The position numbers and the translations under genes were made by a program. 64,000 bases of DNA from NCBI GenBank assembly GCA_002383165.1, contig DFXK01000006.1, positions 54,028-118,027 of the forward strand. Reading direction: 5' to 3'. Origin of the DNA: Flavobacteriales bacterium UBA4110. GTDB taxonomy: Bacteria > Bacteroidota > Bacteroidia > Flavobacteriales > Weeksellaceae. Every line of letters starts with the position of its first letter. Within the stretch, counting starts at the first letter, position 1. Below are positions 42,396 through 50,756 of the stretch, piece after piece. The notes below the pieces were generated by a model that did no database searches, was not told the origin of the DNA, and saw only the letters and a list, made by a program, of their open reading frames with translations.

Positions 42396-43592
42396 TTAGA
42401 AAATCAAAAGATTGATATCGTGATAAGGAAGGTCAAACTTATTGCAAATCAATTGTTTCGTATGTCTTCCTTTGTACATGTAAAGAGATTGCTTGATTTC
42501 GTTTTTATGAATCAGCATATTCTCGAAACCGCCTTCTTCATCGTAACCTAACAGATAACTTAGGAAGAAATTGCTTACAGCTTTCGTCGTCGTTCTCGGC
42601 ATTCGTGAAGTCAAATTCGGTAAACCACAGTGAATAACGTCGTGTTTTACAATAAAAGGTTTTTCTGTTGTTGTGAGTTCAGAAGTTTCAATCACTTTTC
42701 CGTTATCGATGGTGATATCGATAATGACACTTCCTTTTTTCATTTTCATCACCATATCTTCGGTAACGATTGGTGGAAGATTAAGTCTAGGTAAAGCTCC
42801 GATAACAACATCGGCTCTTCTAAGCGATTTTGTCAGTTCTTTTGGGTCGATCACAGATGTTGGAACGCGGCTGTCCACCAAAGTATGAAGTCTTCGAAGT
42901 TTCGATAATGAATTATCAAAAACCTTGACACTTGCTCCAAGTCCAATCGCCGCTTTGGTAGCAAATTCTCCCACAATTCCTGCTCCTAGAATCACAACTT
43001 CCGTTGGACGAACACCGGTGATTCCGCCAAGCATTAATCCATTGGACATAGCCAAAAGTTCAGAGGCGTAAAGTATGGAAACACTTCCAGCGATTTCGCC
43101 AATTAATCTTACCAATGACAATTGTTTGTACTCATCCATTATGAATTCGAAAGCAATAGCATTGACTTTTTTACAAGCTAATTTCAGGAAATATTCTTTG
43201 TCACGAAGGTTGATTTGTAAAGCCGAAATCAAATAAGTCATCGGTCTTAGATAATCAATTTCCTCTTCGGTTGGTGGATTTATTTTCAGAACCAAATCCT
43301 GAGAAAAAGCGACTTTTGGGTCGTTTGTAATTTCTGCACCAGCTTCGGAATATAAAATATCCGAAAAGTGCGAGCCTTCTCCTGCGCCACTTTCTATGAT
43401 GACCTTGTGTCCATTATTTACCAAAATCTGAACTGCATCTGGAATGATGCACGTTCTTTTTTCGTTCAGACAAGTTTCTTTTGGAATGCCAATGCTGAAG
43501 GTTTTTCCTTTTTTTACAACTTCTAGTTTTTCTTCCTTTGGAATCAAATCTTCTTCTGTAAAAGGCGTAAATATGGTTGATGTACTGCTCAT
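42396..43592 (-). CDS. ald: alanine dehydrogenase / NAD(P) transhydrogenase-alpha-like
   Basis: Catalyses reversible oxidative deamination of L-alanine to pyruvate with NAD. 398 residues from MSSTSTIFTPF (43592); an in-frame ATG at 43613 is nearer the promoter and possible. Seen: SIGIPKETCLNEKRTCIIPDAVQILVNNGHKVIIESGAGEGSHF, MTYLISAL, ITGVRPTEVVILGAGIVGEFATKAAIGLGASVKVFDNS (NAD fold) and HCGLPNLTSRMPRTTTKAVSNF. A TATCTTTG element lies at 43623-43630 on the minus strand. Confidence 0.9.
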   Translation of the reverse strand: MSSTSTIFTPFTEEDLIPKEEKLEVVKKGKTFSIGIPKETCLNEKRTCIIPDAVQILVNNGHKVIIESGAGEGSHFSDILYSEAGAEITNDPKVAFSQDLVLKINPPTEEEIDYLRPMTYLISALQINLRDKEYFLKLACKKVNAIAFEFIMDEYKQLSLVRLIGEIAGSVSILYASELLAMSNGLMLGGITGVRPTEVVILGAGIVGEFATKAAIGLGASVKVFDNSLSKLRRLHTLVDSRVPTSVIDPKELTKSLRRADVVIGALPRLNLPPIVTEDMVMKMKKGSVIIDITIDNGKVIETSELTTTEKPFIVKHDVIHCGLPNLTSRMPRTTTKAVSNFFLSYLLGYDEEGGFENMLIHKNEIKQSLYMYKGRHTKQLICNKFDLPYHDINLLIF

Positions 43593-43622
43593 ATAAAACG
43601 AATCATTGTTCAAAATCTAAAG

Positions 43623-43630
43623 CAAAGATA
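43623..43630 (-). promoter_or_regulatory. -7 element (TATCTTTG) for ald
   Basis: 31 bases before the ATG at 43592 and 10 before the alternative at 43613. No spaced TTG. Confidence 0.4.
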
Positions 43631-43649
43631 AAACAATTTACTGTTATGA

Positions 43650-44057
43650 TTAATTAAACTCGATTTCTCTTCCGGATTCTGTATTAGTGATGGTCATTTC
43701 GTGAAAATCGTAACCTTCTAGTTCATCCATATAGATTTCTGGCCATTCTATAATTGACAAAAAACCATTATCAAGATACTCCTCAATTCCGAAATCGTAA
43801 GCTTCTTCCACAGATTTTAATCGGTACAAATCAAAATGAAAAACTTTTCCTTTTGGTGTATCATATTCATTCACAATAGAGTAGGTTGGGGAAGAGATTT
43901 CGTCTGAACTTCCTAATTCTTTAAGCAAAAATTGAGAAAAAGTTGTTTTTCCAGCTCCTAGATTTCCTTTGAGAAGAAGAATGTTATGTTGAAGAATCGG
44001 AATGATTTGATTGACAATATCTTTCCATTCTTCGAGCTGATGAATAGTAAATTGCAT
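43650..44057 (-). CDS. tsaE: tRNA t6A biosynthesis ATPase
   Basis: 135 residues. Part of the TsaB-TsaD-TsaE complex that transfers threonylcarbamoyl to A37 of tRNA. P-loop LLLKGNLGAGKTTFSQFLLKELG (31-39), SPTYSIVNEY, and the Walker B-like HFDLYRL, SIIEWPE. Its donor-making partner is the Sua5-type gene at 17076. A TATTTTTG element lies at 44071-44078. Confidence 0.95.
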   Translation of the reverse strand: MQFTIHQLEEWKDIVNQIIPILQHNILLLKGNLGAGKTTFSQFLLKELGSSDEISSPTYSIVNEYDTPKGKVFHFDLYRLKSVEEAYDFGIEEYLDNGFLSIIEWPEIYMDELEGYDFHEMTITNTESGREIEFN

Positions 44058-44070
44058 CTTAAATTTTTTA

Positions 44071-44078
44071 CAAAAATA
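44071..44078 (-). promoter_or_regulatory. -7 element (TATTTTTG) for tsaE
   Basis: Minus strand, 14 bases before the ATG. Within the 79-base gap that also carries the divergent dnaG promoter. Confidence 0.5.
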
Positions 44079-44124
44079 AGGTTTCTGCAGATTTTATTTC
44101 AGAATAAAAATTAAAACTAATTAT

Positions 44125-44132
44125 TACCTTTA
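44125..44132 (+). promoter_or_regulatory. TACCTTTA -7-like element 5 bases from the dnaG start
   Basis: One mismatch to TANNTTTG. Its last base is 5 bases before the G of the GTG start, the same spacing as at 28206, 36122 and 52006. Confidence 0.4.
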
Positions 44133-44136
44133 CATC

Positions 44137-46074
44137 GTGATTACGAAAGAGACGATTGATAAAATATTTTCTACCATCCGTGTAGAAGAAATCATTGGCG
44201 AATATGTTCAGCTGAAAAGAGCAGGCTCTAACTTCAAGGGTTTGAGTCCTTTTCATGAGGAAAAATCGCCAAGTTTTGTAGTTTCTCCGAGCAAGCAGAT
44301 TTGGAAAGATTTCTCCACAGGAAAAGGCGGGACTGCCATTTCTTTCCTGATGGAAATAGAGAGTTTTACTTATCCCGAAGCACTTCGCCACGCCGCGAAA
44401 AAATATGGCATTGAGATTGAAGAAAATGTCCGCGAATATTCCGAAGAAGAAAAGCAGTCACAAACTGAGCGAGATTTACTTTACAAAATTCACGAGGTTG
44501 CAAATGATTTTTTCCAAAATCAGCTTTGGGAATCGGAAGAAGGCAAAATGATTGCTTATTCTTATTTTAAAGAAAGAGAACTTCGGGATGATATTATCAA
44601 GAAATTCCAACTCGGTTATTCTCCTGAAAAGAAAAATGCCTTTACCGAGTTTGCTCTAGAAAAAGCGTATTCTAAAGATATTCTTGAGAAATCAGGATTG
44701 TCTATTTTTCCAGAAAATTCTCCAGCGGGAATCGATAGATTCCGTGATAGAGTAGTGTTTCCGATTCACAGTTTTTCTGGAAGAGTTCTAGGTTTTGGTG
44801 CGAGGATTCTCAAGAATAATGTCAAAACCGCCAAATATCTCAATTCTCCAGAAACCGAGATTTACCATAAATCCAATGTTCTTTACGGTCTAAATCAAGG
44901 GAAACAAGCGATTTCCAGAAAAAATCTTTGCCTTTTGGTAGAAGGTTATATGGATGTGGTTTCACTTCATCAATCCGGAATTGAGAATGTTGTGGCGAGT
45001 TCTGGAACCTCTTTGACAACAGAACAAATCAAACTCATCAAAAGATTAACGGAAAATGTAACCATCCTTTTCGATGGTGATAAAGCAGGAATCAAAGCGA
45101 GTTTCCGAAGTATCGATATGTTGCTTTCTGAGGGAATGAATATCCGTGTTCTTCTCTTTCCAGATGGCGATGATCCCGATTCTTTTGCGAGAAAACATCC
45201 ACAGGAATATGTGGAAAATTTCATTGATAAAGAAGCCAAGGATTTCATCGATTTCAAAGCTGAAATTCTACTGAGAGATGCAGGAAATGACCCAATCAGA
45301 AAGGCTGAATCAATCCGTGATATTGTAAAATCGGTTGCGTTTGTTCAAAATGCTCTGAAGCGTGAGGTTTATTTGAAAGAAGTTTCTAATAAATTTGGAC
45401 TCAGCGAACAAAGTTTGTTCAATGAGCTTCAGATTCAGACTAATGTTACACAACAGCAGGAATCCAAACCTAAATTCGAAGAAAAAAAAGCAGCTCCAAA
45501 ATTAGAAATTGTTCAGGAAAGTACTTTTTCGGTAAATCCATTGCTGGTTCAAGAAGAGAAGCTGGTTGAACTTATGTTGAAATATGGGAATTATAAAATA
45601 AAGAGAAAATCGGATAGTGGAATTTTTGAAACAACTGTAATAGAAGAGGTTTTAAATCATTATAATGAAGATGGCATTGAATTTATTTCTCCTATAAATA
45701 AAAGTATTGTGGAAGATATACGAAAAGGAATTGAAGCTAATGAATTGAGGATTTATGATTATTTTTTTAGTCTTATGGATAAAGAGATTGTTGAAAGAGT
45801 AGCTAGTGTATCAATGGATTTGCCTGAAACAAGTAATTGGAGTAACTTTAATATATATTTCAGTAATTACGGAGAAAATTTTCAAGAAGAAATGGATACT
45901 GTTATTTTAAGACATAAACATTTATATATTGAAAAATTAATGAAAGATAGTTATCAATTCCTTGATCAATATAGAAATGATGATGAGGATAATTATAATT
46001 TATTATTAAAGAAAAATAGAGATTTGTCATTCCTTAATGCTTCAATTAAAGTTTATTTAAATAGAATTGTATGA
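44137..46074 (+). CDS. dnaG: DNA primase, lineage with degenerate zinc finger
   Basis: Synthesises RNA primers at the replication fork. 645 residues, GTG start. The N-terminal domain keeps the fold (VEEIIGEYVQLKRAGSNFKGLSPFHEEKSPSFVVSPSKQIWKDFSTGKGG), but the usual zinc ligands Cys, Cys, Cys are Ser, Asp/Phe and Thr/Gly; only the His remains. The Toprim domain is intact (LLVEGYMDVVSLHQ, LFDGDKAGIKASF, DGDDPDSF). From about base 45560 the composition turns sharply AT-rich through the helicase-interaction domain. Confidence 0.95.
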   Translation: MITKETIDKIFSTIRVEEIIGEYVQLKRAGSNFKGLSPFHEEKSPSFVVSPSKQIWKDFSTGKGGTAISFLMEIESFTYPEALRHAAKKYGIEIEENVREYSEEEKQSQTERDLLYKIHEVANDFFQNQLWESEEGKMIAYSYFKERELRDDIIKKFQLGYSPEKKNAFTEFALEKAYSKDILEKSGLSIFPENSPAGIDRFRDRVVFPIHSFSGRVLGFGARILKNNVKTAKYLNSPETEIYHKSNVLYGLNQGKQAISRKNLCLLVEGYMDVVSLHQSGIENVVASSGTSLTTEQIKLIKRLTENVTILFDGDKAGIKASFRSIDMLLSEGMNIRVLLFPDGDDPDSFARKHPQEYVENFIDKEAKDFIDFKAEILLRDAGNDPIRKAESIRDIVKSVAFVQNALKREVYLKEVSNKFGLSEQSLFNELQIQTNVTQQQESKPKFEEKKAAPKLEIVQESTFSVNPLLVQEEKLVELMLKYGNYKIKRKSDSGIFETTVIEEVLNHYNEDGIEFISPINKSIVEDIRKGIEANELRIYDYFFSLMDKEIVERVASVSMDLPETSNWSNFNIYFSNYGENFQEEMDTVILRHKHLYIEKLMKDSYQFLDQYRNDDEDNYNLLLKKNRDLSFLNASIKVYLNRIV

Positions 46075-46146
46075 CAAAATGACTTACTTTAGCAAAGGAA
46101 TAGAAATTGCAAACTCAATACAGATTTAAAAATAACCACATATAAT

Positions 46147-46824
46147 ATGGACATTAAAAAAGAATTCAGAGATTTCTCAGTAAAACATATGGGAAACAAC
46201 GGTCTAGTAACAGACCAATATATGGGAATGTTCAACCCGACCAATCTTACACCTTACATTATGGAGGAAAGAAGAATGAACGTTGCACAGATGGACGTTT
46301 TTTCAAGATTGATGATGGACAGAATCATTTTCCTTGGAACAGGAATCGATGATCAGGTTGCGAATATCATCACAGCGCAGTTATTGTTCTTAGAAAGTTC
46401 TGACTCTGCGAAGGATATTCAGATCTACATCAATTCTCCAGGAGGTAGTGTTTATGCAGGATTGGGAATTTATGACACGATGCAAATCATCAAGCCAGAT
46501 GTAGCGACAATCTGTACAGGAATTGCAGCTTCTATGGGCGCAGTTCTTTTGGTAGCAGGCGAAAAAGGAAAACGTTCTGCTCTTAAGCATTCTCGTGTGA
46601 TGATTCACCAGCCTTCTGGTGGCGCACAAGGTGTAGCTTCTGATATGGAAATCAACTTGAGAGAGATGTTGAAGTTGAAAAAAGAATTGTATGACATTAT
46701 ATCTAACCACTCTGGACAAACTTACGAGTGGGTAGAAAAAGCCTCTGACAGAGATTACTGGATGACCTCTACCGAAGCCAAAGAATTCGGAATGGTAGAC
46801 GAAGTTCTTGAAAGAAAAAAATAA
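46147..46824 (+). CDS. clpP: ATP-dependent Clp protease proteolytic subunit
   Basis: 225 residues. Serine protease barrel fed by ClpX/ClpA-type ATPases. Catalytic S129 in GIAASMGAVLLVAGEKGKRSALKHSRVMIHQPSGG with H154, and Asp in KASDRDYWMTSTEAKEFG (D202 or D204). An N-terminal propeptide of about 30 residues (MGMFNPTNLTPYIMEERRM) is present. No clpX in the window. Strong terminator after the stop. Confidence 0.97.
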   Translation: MDIKKEFRDFSVKHMGNNGLVTDQYMGMFNPTNLTPYIMEERRMNVAQMDVFSRLMMDRIIFLGTGIDDQVANIITAQLLFLESSDSAKDIQIYINSPGGSVYAGLGIYDTMQIIKPDVATICTGIAASMGAVLLVAGEKGKRSALKHSRVMIHQPSGGAQGVASDMEINLREMLKLKKELYDIISNHSGQTYEWVEKASDRDYWMTSTEAKEFGMVDEVLERKK

Positions 46825-46831
46825 AATAAGA

Positions 46832-46859
46832 GCCTGATTCATCTGAGTCAGGTTTTTTT
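46832..46859 (+). terminator. Rho-independent terminator of clpP
   Basis: CCTGATTCA (46833-46841) and TGAGTCAGG (46844-46852), one GU pair, followed by T7. Confidence 0.88.
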
Positions 46860-46870
46860 ATTTGTAATAA

Positions 46871-46996
46871 TTTGGGCGCCTTTATCCGCCCACCGTTGCC
46901 GCTTTTTCCTGTCATTGCGAACGAAGTGAAGGAATGTGTAGTACTATTGTATAATCGCAATAACAGAAAAAGAGCTCCACTCAGGTCGGGGCGCGC
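46871..46996. repeat. dispersed imperfect palindrome family, copy 3, with nested element and changed outer stem
   Basis: TTTGGGCGCCTTTATCCGCC to CTCAGGTCGGGGCGCGC. Here the outer stem is GCGCC/GGCGC instead of GCAGC/GCTGC, a paired change. A GTCATTGCGAACGAAGTGAAG...ATCGCAATAAC element is nested inside. With the promoter at 47110 it accounts for the 334-base gap after clpP. Confidence 0.75.
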
Positions 46997-47109
46997 TTCG
47001 CACAATAGAAATATTAGTCTCCGAAAGTAGTTTTGTCATCAATTTGAACCTTTGATATTACTCAGATTTCATAAATAATTTATAAACACTCTAAAATTGA
47101 AAAATAATT

Positions 47110-47139
47110 TTGCAGAAAATCTCAATTTCACTACTTTTG
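47110..47139 (+). promoter_or_regulatory. flavobacterial promoter of the small lipoprotein gene
   Basis: TTG (47110-47112), 19-base spacer, TACTTTTG (47132-47139), 20 bases before the ATG. Both elements fit the consensus. Confidence 0.75.
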
Positions 47140-47158
47140 ACACGTTAAATAATAAAAA

Positions 47159-47416
47159 ATGAAAAAATCTGTAATATTGTTGGCTTCTGCTATTTTAGTT
47201 GTGTCTTGTGATCTTCCTGCTGGCGGGAACAAAGGACGTTTGAAAAAAACGGATGAAGTAGTAAGATATGATGATCCAAACGCGCCTCACGGAACTTATC
47301 ATCCAACTGCAGATTCTACAAAAGCTGTTTCTCACGTTGTAGCAGATTCTGCAAAGACAGTAACTTCGGAAGCTAAACCAGCTGCAACAGCTGAAGCTAC
47401 TTCTGAGCATCACTAA
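47159..47416 (+). CDS. small lipoprotein of unknown function
   Basis: 85 residues: signal MKKSVILLASAILVVSC with lipobox at Cys17, then a low-complexity Thr/Ala/His-rich tail (TADSTKAVSHVVADSAKTVTS, two near-repeats of ADS-KAV/T). Not recognised. It has its own promoter and terminator, so it is a monocistronic gene. Confidence 0.78.
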   Translation: MKKSVILLASAILVVSCDLPAGGNKGRLKKTDEVVRYDDPNAPHGTYHPTADSTKAVSHVVADSAKTVTSEAKPAATAEATSEHH

Positions 47417-47441
47417 GAATTTTATAAAAATATTATAATAA

Positions 47442-47473
47442 AAAATGTCTTGCGTTTGCAGGACATTTTTTAT
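47442..47473 (+). terminator. terminator of the small lipoprotein gene
   Basis: AAAATGTCTTGC, loop GTTT, GCAGGACATTTT, then TT. One GU pair. Confidence 0.9.
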
Positions 47474-47540
47474 TTTTACGAACCTCAAATTGATAATTAG
47501 ATTTAATATTGAGCGATATTTTCTTTGCTAAGTTTTACAC

Positions 47541-47599
47541 CTTTGCGAACTTAGAAATATCCTCAATAATTTAAAAAAAATCTTTGCAGACTTTGCGTT
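47541..47599. repeat. dispersed TTTGCG-bounded repeat, copy 3
   Basis: CTTTGCGAACTTAGAAATATCC, then TCAATAATTTAAAAAAAATC and TTTGCAGACTTTGCGTTT; closely matches 32328-32386. Lies 29 bases before the M20 peptidase start. Confidence 0.75.
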
Positions 47600-47627
47600 T
47601 AAAAATAAACTATATCATTCATATAAA

Positions 47628-49010
47628 ATGAGTACAACACAAACATACATTCAGGAGAACAAACAACGTTTTCTTGATGAATTATTTGATATCCTTAGAA
47701 TTGCTTCTATCAGTGCAGATCCAGCTTACAAATCAGAAGTTCTGAAATGTGCAGATGAGGTAGCAAAACATCTTAAAGTTGCCGGAGCAGATAACGTAGA
47801 AATCCTTGAAACAAAAGGTTATCCAATCGTTTTTGGAGAAAAAATTATCGATTCTAATTTGCCCACTGTTTTAGTTTATGGACATTATGACGTTCAGCCT
47901 GCTGATCCTTTAGAATTATGGACAAGCGATCCTTTCGAACCAGTTGTTAAAACTACTGAACTTCATCCAGAAGGCGCCATTTTCGCAAGAGGTTCTGCAG
48001 ATGACAAAGGACAATTCTTTATGCACGTCAAAGCTTTCGAAGCAATGATGAAAACAGATTCTTTGCCTTGTAATGTCAAGTTTTTGATTGAAGGAGAAGA
48101 AGAAGTAGGTTCGGCAAGTTTGGCAGATTTCCTTGAAGAAAAGAAAGAAAAATTAAGCTGTGATGTGATTTTGATTTCAGATACTCATATTTATTCTAAT
48201 GAGCAGCCAACTGTTACAACAGGTTTACGTGGTCTAAGTTATGTTGAGGTTGAAGTAGAAGGTCCAAACCGTGATTTACATTCTGGACTTTACGGTGGTG
48301 CAGTTCCGAATCCAATTAATGTTCTCTCAAAAATGATTGGCGAATTAATTGATGACAACGGACACGTTACCATCGATGGTTTTTATGATAATGTTTTGAT
48401 TGTTTCCGATGAAGACAGAAAGGAAATGAACAAACTGAAAGACGACCCAGAAGCTTATAAGAAATCAATTGATCTTAATGATATTCAGGGAGAAGAAGGT
48501 TACACGACTTTGGAAAGAGCTTCTATCAGACCAACTTTGGATGTTAACGGAATCTGGGGAGGTTACACTGGCGAAGGCGCAAAAACGGTAATTGCTTCTA
48601 AAGCTTTTGCAAAAATCTCAATGAGATTGGTTCCAAATCAAACACCTGAAGAAATCACTGAAAAATTCACTAAACATTTCGAAAAGATTGCTCCAAAAAG
48701 TGTTAAAGTAAAAGTGACACCACATCACGGCGGAATGCCTTATGTTCTAGAAAGCGATACCAAAGAATTTTTGGCGGCTAAAAAAGCAATGGAAAAAGCC
48801 TTTGGAAAAGAAGTTTTGCCATACAGAAGCGGTGGAAGTATTCCTATCACATCTTTATTTGAGAAAGTTCTTGGAGCTAAATCTGTATTAATGGGATTCG
48901 GTTTGGATTCTGACGCGATTCACTCACCAAATGAACATTACGGTTTATATAACTATTATAAAGGAATCGAAAGTATCCCTTATTTCTTTGAGTTTTACGC
49001 AAAAGGATAA
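47628..49010 (+). CDS. M20 family dipeptidase
   Basis: Zinc dipeptidase of the CPG2/carnosinase-like group, 460 residues, cytosolic. Metal ligands and catalytic residues: VYGHYDVQPADP (H86, D88), RGSADDKGQFFMHV (D125), EGEEEVGS (E157-E159), ISDTHIYS, and a C-terminal His in DSDAIHSPNEHYGLYNYYKG. The lid domain lies about residues 215-370. Ends at a strong terminator; no partner genes. Confidence 0.93.
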   Translation: MSTTQTYIQENKQRFLDELFDILRIASISADPAYKSEVLKCADEVAKHLKVAGADNVEILETKGYPIVFGEKIIDSNLPTVLVYGHYDVQPADPLELWTSDPFEPVVKTTELHPEGAIFARGSADDKGQFFMHVKAFEAMMKTDSLPCNVKFLIEGEEEVGSASLADFLEEKKEKLSCDVILISDTHIYSNEQPTVTTGLRGLSYVEVEVEGPNRDLHSGLYGGAVPNPINVLSKMIGELIDDNGHVTIDGFYDNVLIVSDEDRKEMNKLKDDPEAYKKSIDLNDIQGEEGYTTLERASIRPTLDVNGIWGGYTGEGAKTVIASKAFAKISMRLVPNQTPEEITEKFTKHFEKIAPKSVKVKVTPHHGGMPYVLESDTKEFLAAKKAMEKAFGKEVLPYRSGGSIPITSLFEKVLGAKSVLMGFGLDSDAIHSPNEHYGLYNYYKGIESIPYFFEFYAKG

Positions 49011-49017
49011 AAATGTC

Positions 49018-49041
49018 AAGACAGTTTAGGCTGTCTTTTTT
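49018..49041 (+). terminator. terminator of the M20 dipeptidase gene
   Basis: AAGACAG, loop TTTAGG, CTGTCTT and T5, 8 bases after the stop. Confidence 0.9.
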
Positions 49042-49064
49042 ATTAATATTAAATCAAAAAAATT

Positions 49065-49766
49065 ATGTCGAAAATTATTTATATCACAGGTGGAACCAAA
49101 GGAATCGGTTTCGGAATTGCAGAAGTATTGTTGAAAAATGGTCACAAAGTAGCAATCAGTGGACGAAAACAAGAAGATCTTGATAAAGCCGTTTCTGAAC
49201 TTAAAACTATTTCAGGAAGTGTTTTTGGAATAAGTTCTGATGTTAGAAATTTTGAGGATGAAGAAAATGCGGTTTCCAAAATAGTGGAAAGATTCGGAAG
49301 CTTAGATGTTGTGATTGCAAATGCCGGGTTGGGAATTTTTAAACCAGTTGACGAATTAAGTATTGAAGACTGGAACGCAATGCAGGAAACCAATTTGACC
49401 GGTGCTTTCTACACATTAAAAGCTTCGGTAGAAGAATTGAAAAAATCTCAAGGTTATTATATTACAATTGCAAGTCTTGCTGGAACTAATTTCTTTGAAA
49501 ATGGCTCAGGTTACAACGCTTCGAAGTTTGGCGTTGTTGGCTTTACACAAGCAGCCATGATTGACCTTAGAAAATACAATATCAAAGTTTCAACCATAAT
49601 GCCAGGTTCTGTTGCTACTTATTTTAACGGAAATGTTCCTTCAGAAAAAGACGAATGGAAAATCCAGCCGGAAGATATGGGAAATCTTGTCCTCGATATG
49701 CTGAATATGAATCCTCGTGTTTTGCCAAGTAAAATTGAATTCAGAGCGAGTCAGGTAAAGAAATAA
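49065..49766 (+). CDS. SDR family NAD(P)-dependent oxidoreductase
   Basis: 233 residues of the classical short-chain dehydrogenase fold. Cofactor motif TGGTKGIGFGIA (residues 8-19), NAG in VVIANAGLGIF, catalytic Ser in TIASLAGTNFF, and YNASK with Tyr/Lys. Substrate cannot be assigned. The 219-base gap after it carries only AT-rich sequence and no clear promoter. Confidence 0.92.
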   Translation: MSKIIYITGGTKGIGFGIAEVLLKNGHKVAISGRKQEDLDKAVSELKTISGSVFGISSDVRNFEDEENAVSKIVERFGSLDVVIANAGLGIFKPVDELSIEDWNAMQETNLTGAFYTLKASVEELKKSQGYYITIASLAGTNFFENGSGYNASKFGVVGFTQAAMIDLRKYNIKVSTIMPGSVATYFNGNVPSEKDEWKIQPEDMGNLVLDMLNMNPRVLPSKIEFRASQVKK

Positions 49767-49985
49767 TTTAATTAATTCAAATTTCGTGATATAAGTCCAT
49801 GAAATCGTCATTAATTTATATCGATTAATACAACTTTAATAGTAAATATTATTTGTAAAGATTCTAAATACCCTATTAATAAAGCGTTTCAGAAAACTAT
49901 TTAATAAATAACAATAAATTATGCATGCATAGTATTTTTTATATAAATTAGCGACATTCATATAACAAAATATATCAATAATACG

Positions 49986-50732
49986 ATGAAAATATTAGTT
50001 TGTATCAGTAGTGTACCAGACACTACAAGTAAAATTAATTTTACAGCAGATAAATCTGCTTTTGACAAAAACGGAATCCAGTGGGTGATTAATCCATTAG
50101 ACGAGTTTGCTTTAACAAAAGCTATAAAATTACAAGAATCTCAAGGGGCAACCGTTACAGTCCTGAATGTTGGAGATGCAGGTACAGAAGCAGTTATCAG
50201 AAAAGCTTTGGCAATCGGAGCTAATGATGCTGTAAGAGTAAACACAGAAGCGAAAGACAGTTTCTCTGTAGCAAAAGAAATTGCAAAAGTTGCTCAGGAT
50301 GGCGGTTACGATTTGATTCTAACAGGAAAAGAATCCATAGATTATAATGGAGGAGCAGTTCCAGGAATGGTTGCTCAATTACTGAATTATGCTTTCGTTA
50401 ATGCAAGTGTTGGATTAGAAGTGAATGGTTCAGAAGCGACTGCGGTTAGAGAAATCGAAGGTGGTAAAGAAACTATTTCGGTTAAGCTACCAGCTGTTGT
50501 TGCAGGACAAAAAGGTTTGGTAGATGAAAAAGATTTGATAATCCCGAATATGAGAGGTATCATGTCTGCAAGAACAAAACCTCTTCAGGTGGTAGAGCCT
50601 TCCAATTCTGAAGTGAAAGTGGAAGCGGTTTCTTTTGACAGTGTTGCGCCAAGAGCAGCTGTGAAATTGGTTTCTGCAGATAACGTAGACGAGTTGGTAA
50701 GACTACTTCACGAAGAAGCGAAAGTAATTTAA
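49986..50732 (+). CDS. etfB: electron transfer flavoprotein subunit beta
   Basis: Binds AMP and, with EtfA, carries electrons from acyl-CoA and other dehydrogenases to the quinone pool. 248 residues. Seen: MKILVCISSVPDTTSKINF, WVINPLDEFALTKAIKL, DLILTGKESIDYNGGAVPGMVAQLLNYAFV, VVAGQKGLVDEKDLIIPNMRGIMSARTKPLQVVEP. 24 bases before etfA. Confidence 0.97.
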   Translation: MKILVCISSVPDTTSKINFTADKSAFDKNGIQWVINPLDEFALTKAIKLQESQGATVTVLNVGDAGTEAVIRKALAIGANDAVRVNTEAKDSFSVAKEIAKVAQDGGYDLILTGKESIDYNGGAVPGMVAQLLNYAFVNASVGLEVNGSEATAVREIEGGKETISVKLPAVVAGQKGLVDEKDLIIPNMRGIMSARTKPLQVVEPSNSEVKVEAVSFDSVAPRAAVKLVSADNVDELVRLLHEEAKVI

Positions 50733-50756
50733 TTCTTAATCCCTAAATCAAACAAA

